In this document: piece by piece, positions 62,862 to 64,000 of the stretch | Layout: the number at the start of each line of letters is the position of its first letter | Numbering within the stretch: position 1 is the first letter of the stretch | The notes under the pieces: generated by a model | Told to the model about the DNA's origin: nothing | Database searches by the model: none | Seen by the model: only the letters and a program-made list of their open reading frames with translations | Made by a program: the position numbers and the translations under genes | NCBI RefSeq assembly: GCF_042683125.1 | Contig: NZ_JBHUIY010000004.1 | Location: 95,680 to 159,679 of the forward strand | Source: Phaeospirillum tilakii | GTDB taxonomy: Bacteria > Pseudomonadota > Alphaproteobacteria > Rhodospirillales > Magnetospirillaceae | Direction: 5' to 3' | DNA: 64,000 nucleotides

Positions 62862-63800
62862 TCAAGCGGCAAAGGCCATTTCCTTGCGGGCATCACGCGC
62901 TTTTGCGTTGAGTCGGATCAGCAGCTTATGCGCCAGAGCGATCCGAATGACCTTCTTGGGCTTCCCAGCGTCAGAGAGCCGTTTATGAAAGTCTGCAAAC
63001 TCTTGGTTGTATCTCCGGACGATATCGGCGATGACGTAAAGGATCGTCCGGACATCAGCCCGCCCGCCCCTGGTCAGGCGTTTTCCTTTGATGGTGCCGC
63101 TATCACGAGCAATGGGCGCGACACCAACCAGTTTGGCAATCGCCTTGTTTGACAGAGTTCCGATCTCGGGTAATCCGGCCATGAGTTGGGCCACGGTCCG
63201 ATCCGCCACCCCTTTGATGGTCCTAAAGGTCTTGTCGAGCTCGCCCCATACCGGATCCTGATCGATAATCCCGGCAATCACGCTCGCCAGATTGCGGATC
63301 TGCCCGCGCAAAAAGGCCAGCAGAGCGTCAACGTTTGCCAGAGTATCGGGATCGGTGACCAGCCTCCGCTGGTTGATCTGGGATGTCTGAATGGCGGTGA
63401 GCTGACGTAGCCGCTGCACCAGGGCTTGGAGCCGACCATGTTCGGCTCCAAGCGGCGCGTGGGGCGCGATCCTCTTGACCTCGGCAAACCAGGCGATGAT
63501 CCCAGCATCAATGGCGTCGGTTTTTTCCAGAAATCCCATGGCTTCGGCAAACTGCCGGACTGACCGCGGATTGACGATCGCAACCGGGATCTCCTGCTGC
63601 CAGAGCAGCGCGAAGGGAAGCCTCTCGTAGCCGCCAGTTGCCTCCATAACCACCAGGGTCACGTTGTTTACCTGGCAATAGCTTGCCAGGGCATCGATCC
63701 CCTCGCTTGTCCTACAAAAACGCTCGACTTTTCCATCCCGGCCAATGCGGGCATCCAGCATTTTCGAGGAAACATCCACTCCACAAATTACCTGCGTCAC
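62862..63800 (-). CDS. IS110-family transposase (DEDD recombinase)
   Basis: 312 residues. N-terminal RuvC-like domain with Asp in VICGVDVSSKMLDARI, Glu in LVVMEATGGYERLPF, and Asp pair in FLEKTDAIDAGIIAWF. The C-terminal domain contains IKGVADRTVAQLMAGLPEIG and IKGKRLTRGGRADVRTILYVIA with the catalytic Ser region. GTG start with AGGTAGG upstream. Intact, so possibly active. Confidence 0.93.
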   Translation of the reverse strand: MTQVICGVDVSSKMLDARIGRDGKVERFCRTSEGIDALASYCQVNNVTLVVMEATGGYERLPFALLWQQEIPVAIVNPRSVRQFAEAMGFLEKTDAIDAGIIAWFAEVKRIAPHAPLGAEHGRLQALVQRLRQLTAIQTSQINQRRLVTDPDTLANVDALLAFLRGQIRNLASVIAGIIDQDPVWGELDKTFRTIKGVADRTVAQLMAGLPEIGTLSNKAIAKLVGVAPIARDSGTIKGKRLTRGGRADVRTILYVIADIVRRYNQEFADFHKRLSDAGKPKKVIRIALAHKLLIRLNAKARDARKEMAFAA

Positions 63801-64000
63801 AGTAACCTACCTTGTCCATGCGATGGACGATCCAGCGACTGTCCGGTTGTGTGTGACAACGGCGGCGGTCCCATGCTCCAGAGCGGTTGTAACCGAGGCG
63901 TACTCGGGCGCCGCCCGCCGCGCGATGGGGCCGGTGGCCACCGGCCCCATCGCTCCAACGTTTTCGTTGCTCGACGTTGGTGAACGCAAGATACAAGGCG
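63801..64000 (-). ncRNA. Candidate bridge-RNA region of the IS110 element
   Basis: The 5' flank of IS110-group transposases encodes the bridge RNA that guides recombination. On the minus strand this flank folds into a CCAACG/CGTTGG stem, a perfect 32-bp palindrome (63922-63953) and a GTCCAT/ATGGAC stem close to the start codon. Boundaries and target/donor loops cannot be assigned by eye. Confidence 0.45.

Larger units (their letters stand above)
62840..64000 (-). mobile_element. IS110-family insertion sequence, cut by the window edge
   Basis: One transposase gene with a ~200-nt structured non-coding flank on its 5' side, as in IS110-group elements. The exact ends cannot be fixed: IS110 elements lack inverted repeats and the outer part may lie past 64000. 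Right end is somewhere between the GDT1 stop and 62862. Confidence 0.65.

Overview
The window is GC-rich, tightly packed bacterial DNA, most likely from an alphaproteobacterium of the Rhodospirillales (purple non-sulfur or magnetospirillum-like). Supporting signs are ATP12, B12-dependent NrdJ, cytochrome c', an [FeFe]-hydrogenase, tatABC, paired chemoreceptors and DUF2478 proteins. No rRNA, tRNA or CRISPR array was seen. Family and organism assignments rest on motif recognition by eye; no database search was run.

Layout. 1-1161: edge of an accessory cluster of small unknown genes. 1265-5455: argE, then feoABC behind a candidate Fur-type operator. 5534-10795: LysE exporter, SpmAB-like membrane protein, EttA, Nudix hydrolase, exported protein. 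10814-11596: Api92-like protein. 12008-15496: ffh-rpsP-rimM-trmD-rplS. 15726-18933: leuC-leuD-leuB, closed by a strong terminator. 19118-21578: two tandem DUF2478-DUF4213-DUF364 fusion proteins behind a ModE-like dyad. 22042-24437: tatABC and ATP12. 24703-27488: AsmA-like protein and HAD phosphatase. 27779-32286: a complete Dlt-like set (ligase, carrier protein, MBOAT, DltX-like microprotein, SGNH protein), unusual in a Gram-negative. 32552-33829: methyltransferase and cytochrome c. 34016-36106: a polymorphic deaminase toxin with a 75-bp tandem-repeat leader, then an IS5-family element. 36186-38521: alpha-E and ATP-grasp proteins. 38765-45225: FAD oxidoreductase, ChrA, chemoreceptor, Fic protein. 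45324-49012: NuoE-NuoF fusion and [FeFe]-hydrogenase HydA. 49465-52722: DUF4405 membrane protein, cytochrome c' and a two-component system. 53081-57669: DUF190, crcB, nrdJ. 57715-61907: small genes, methyltransferase, AraC regulator, chemoreceptor. 62038-62800: a yybP-ykoY manganese riboswitch and a GDT1-family exporter. 62862-64000: an IS110-family element with a structured, bridge-RNA-like left flank, cut by the window edge.

A striking feature is a family of palindromic intergenic repeats that nearly always begin 1-15 bp past a stop codon, often as inverted pairs like REPINs. A second repeat family behaves the same way. Best candidates for something new are the Gram-negative Dlt-like system with its Ser-less SGNH protein, the Mo-box-linked DUF2478-DUF364 pair, the deaminase toxin, and the hydrogenase diaphorase whose NuoE domain has lost its iron-sulfur ligands.
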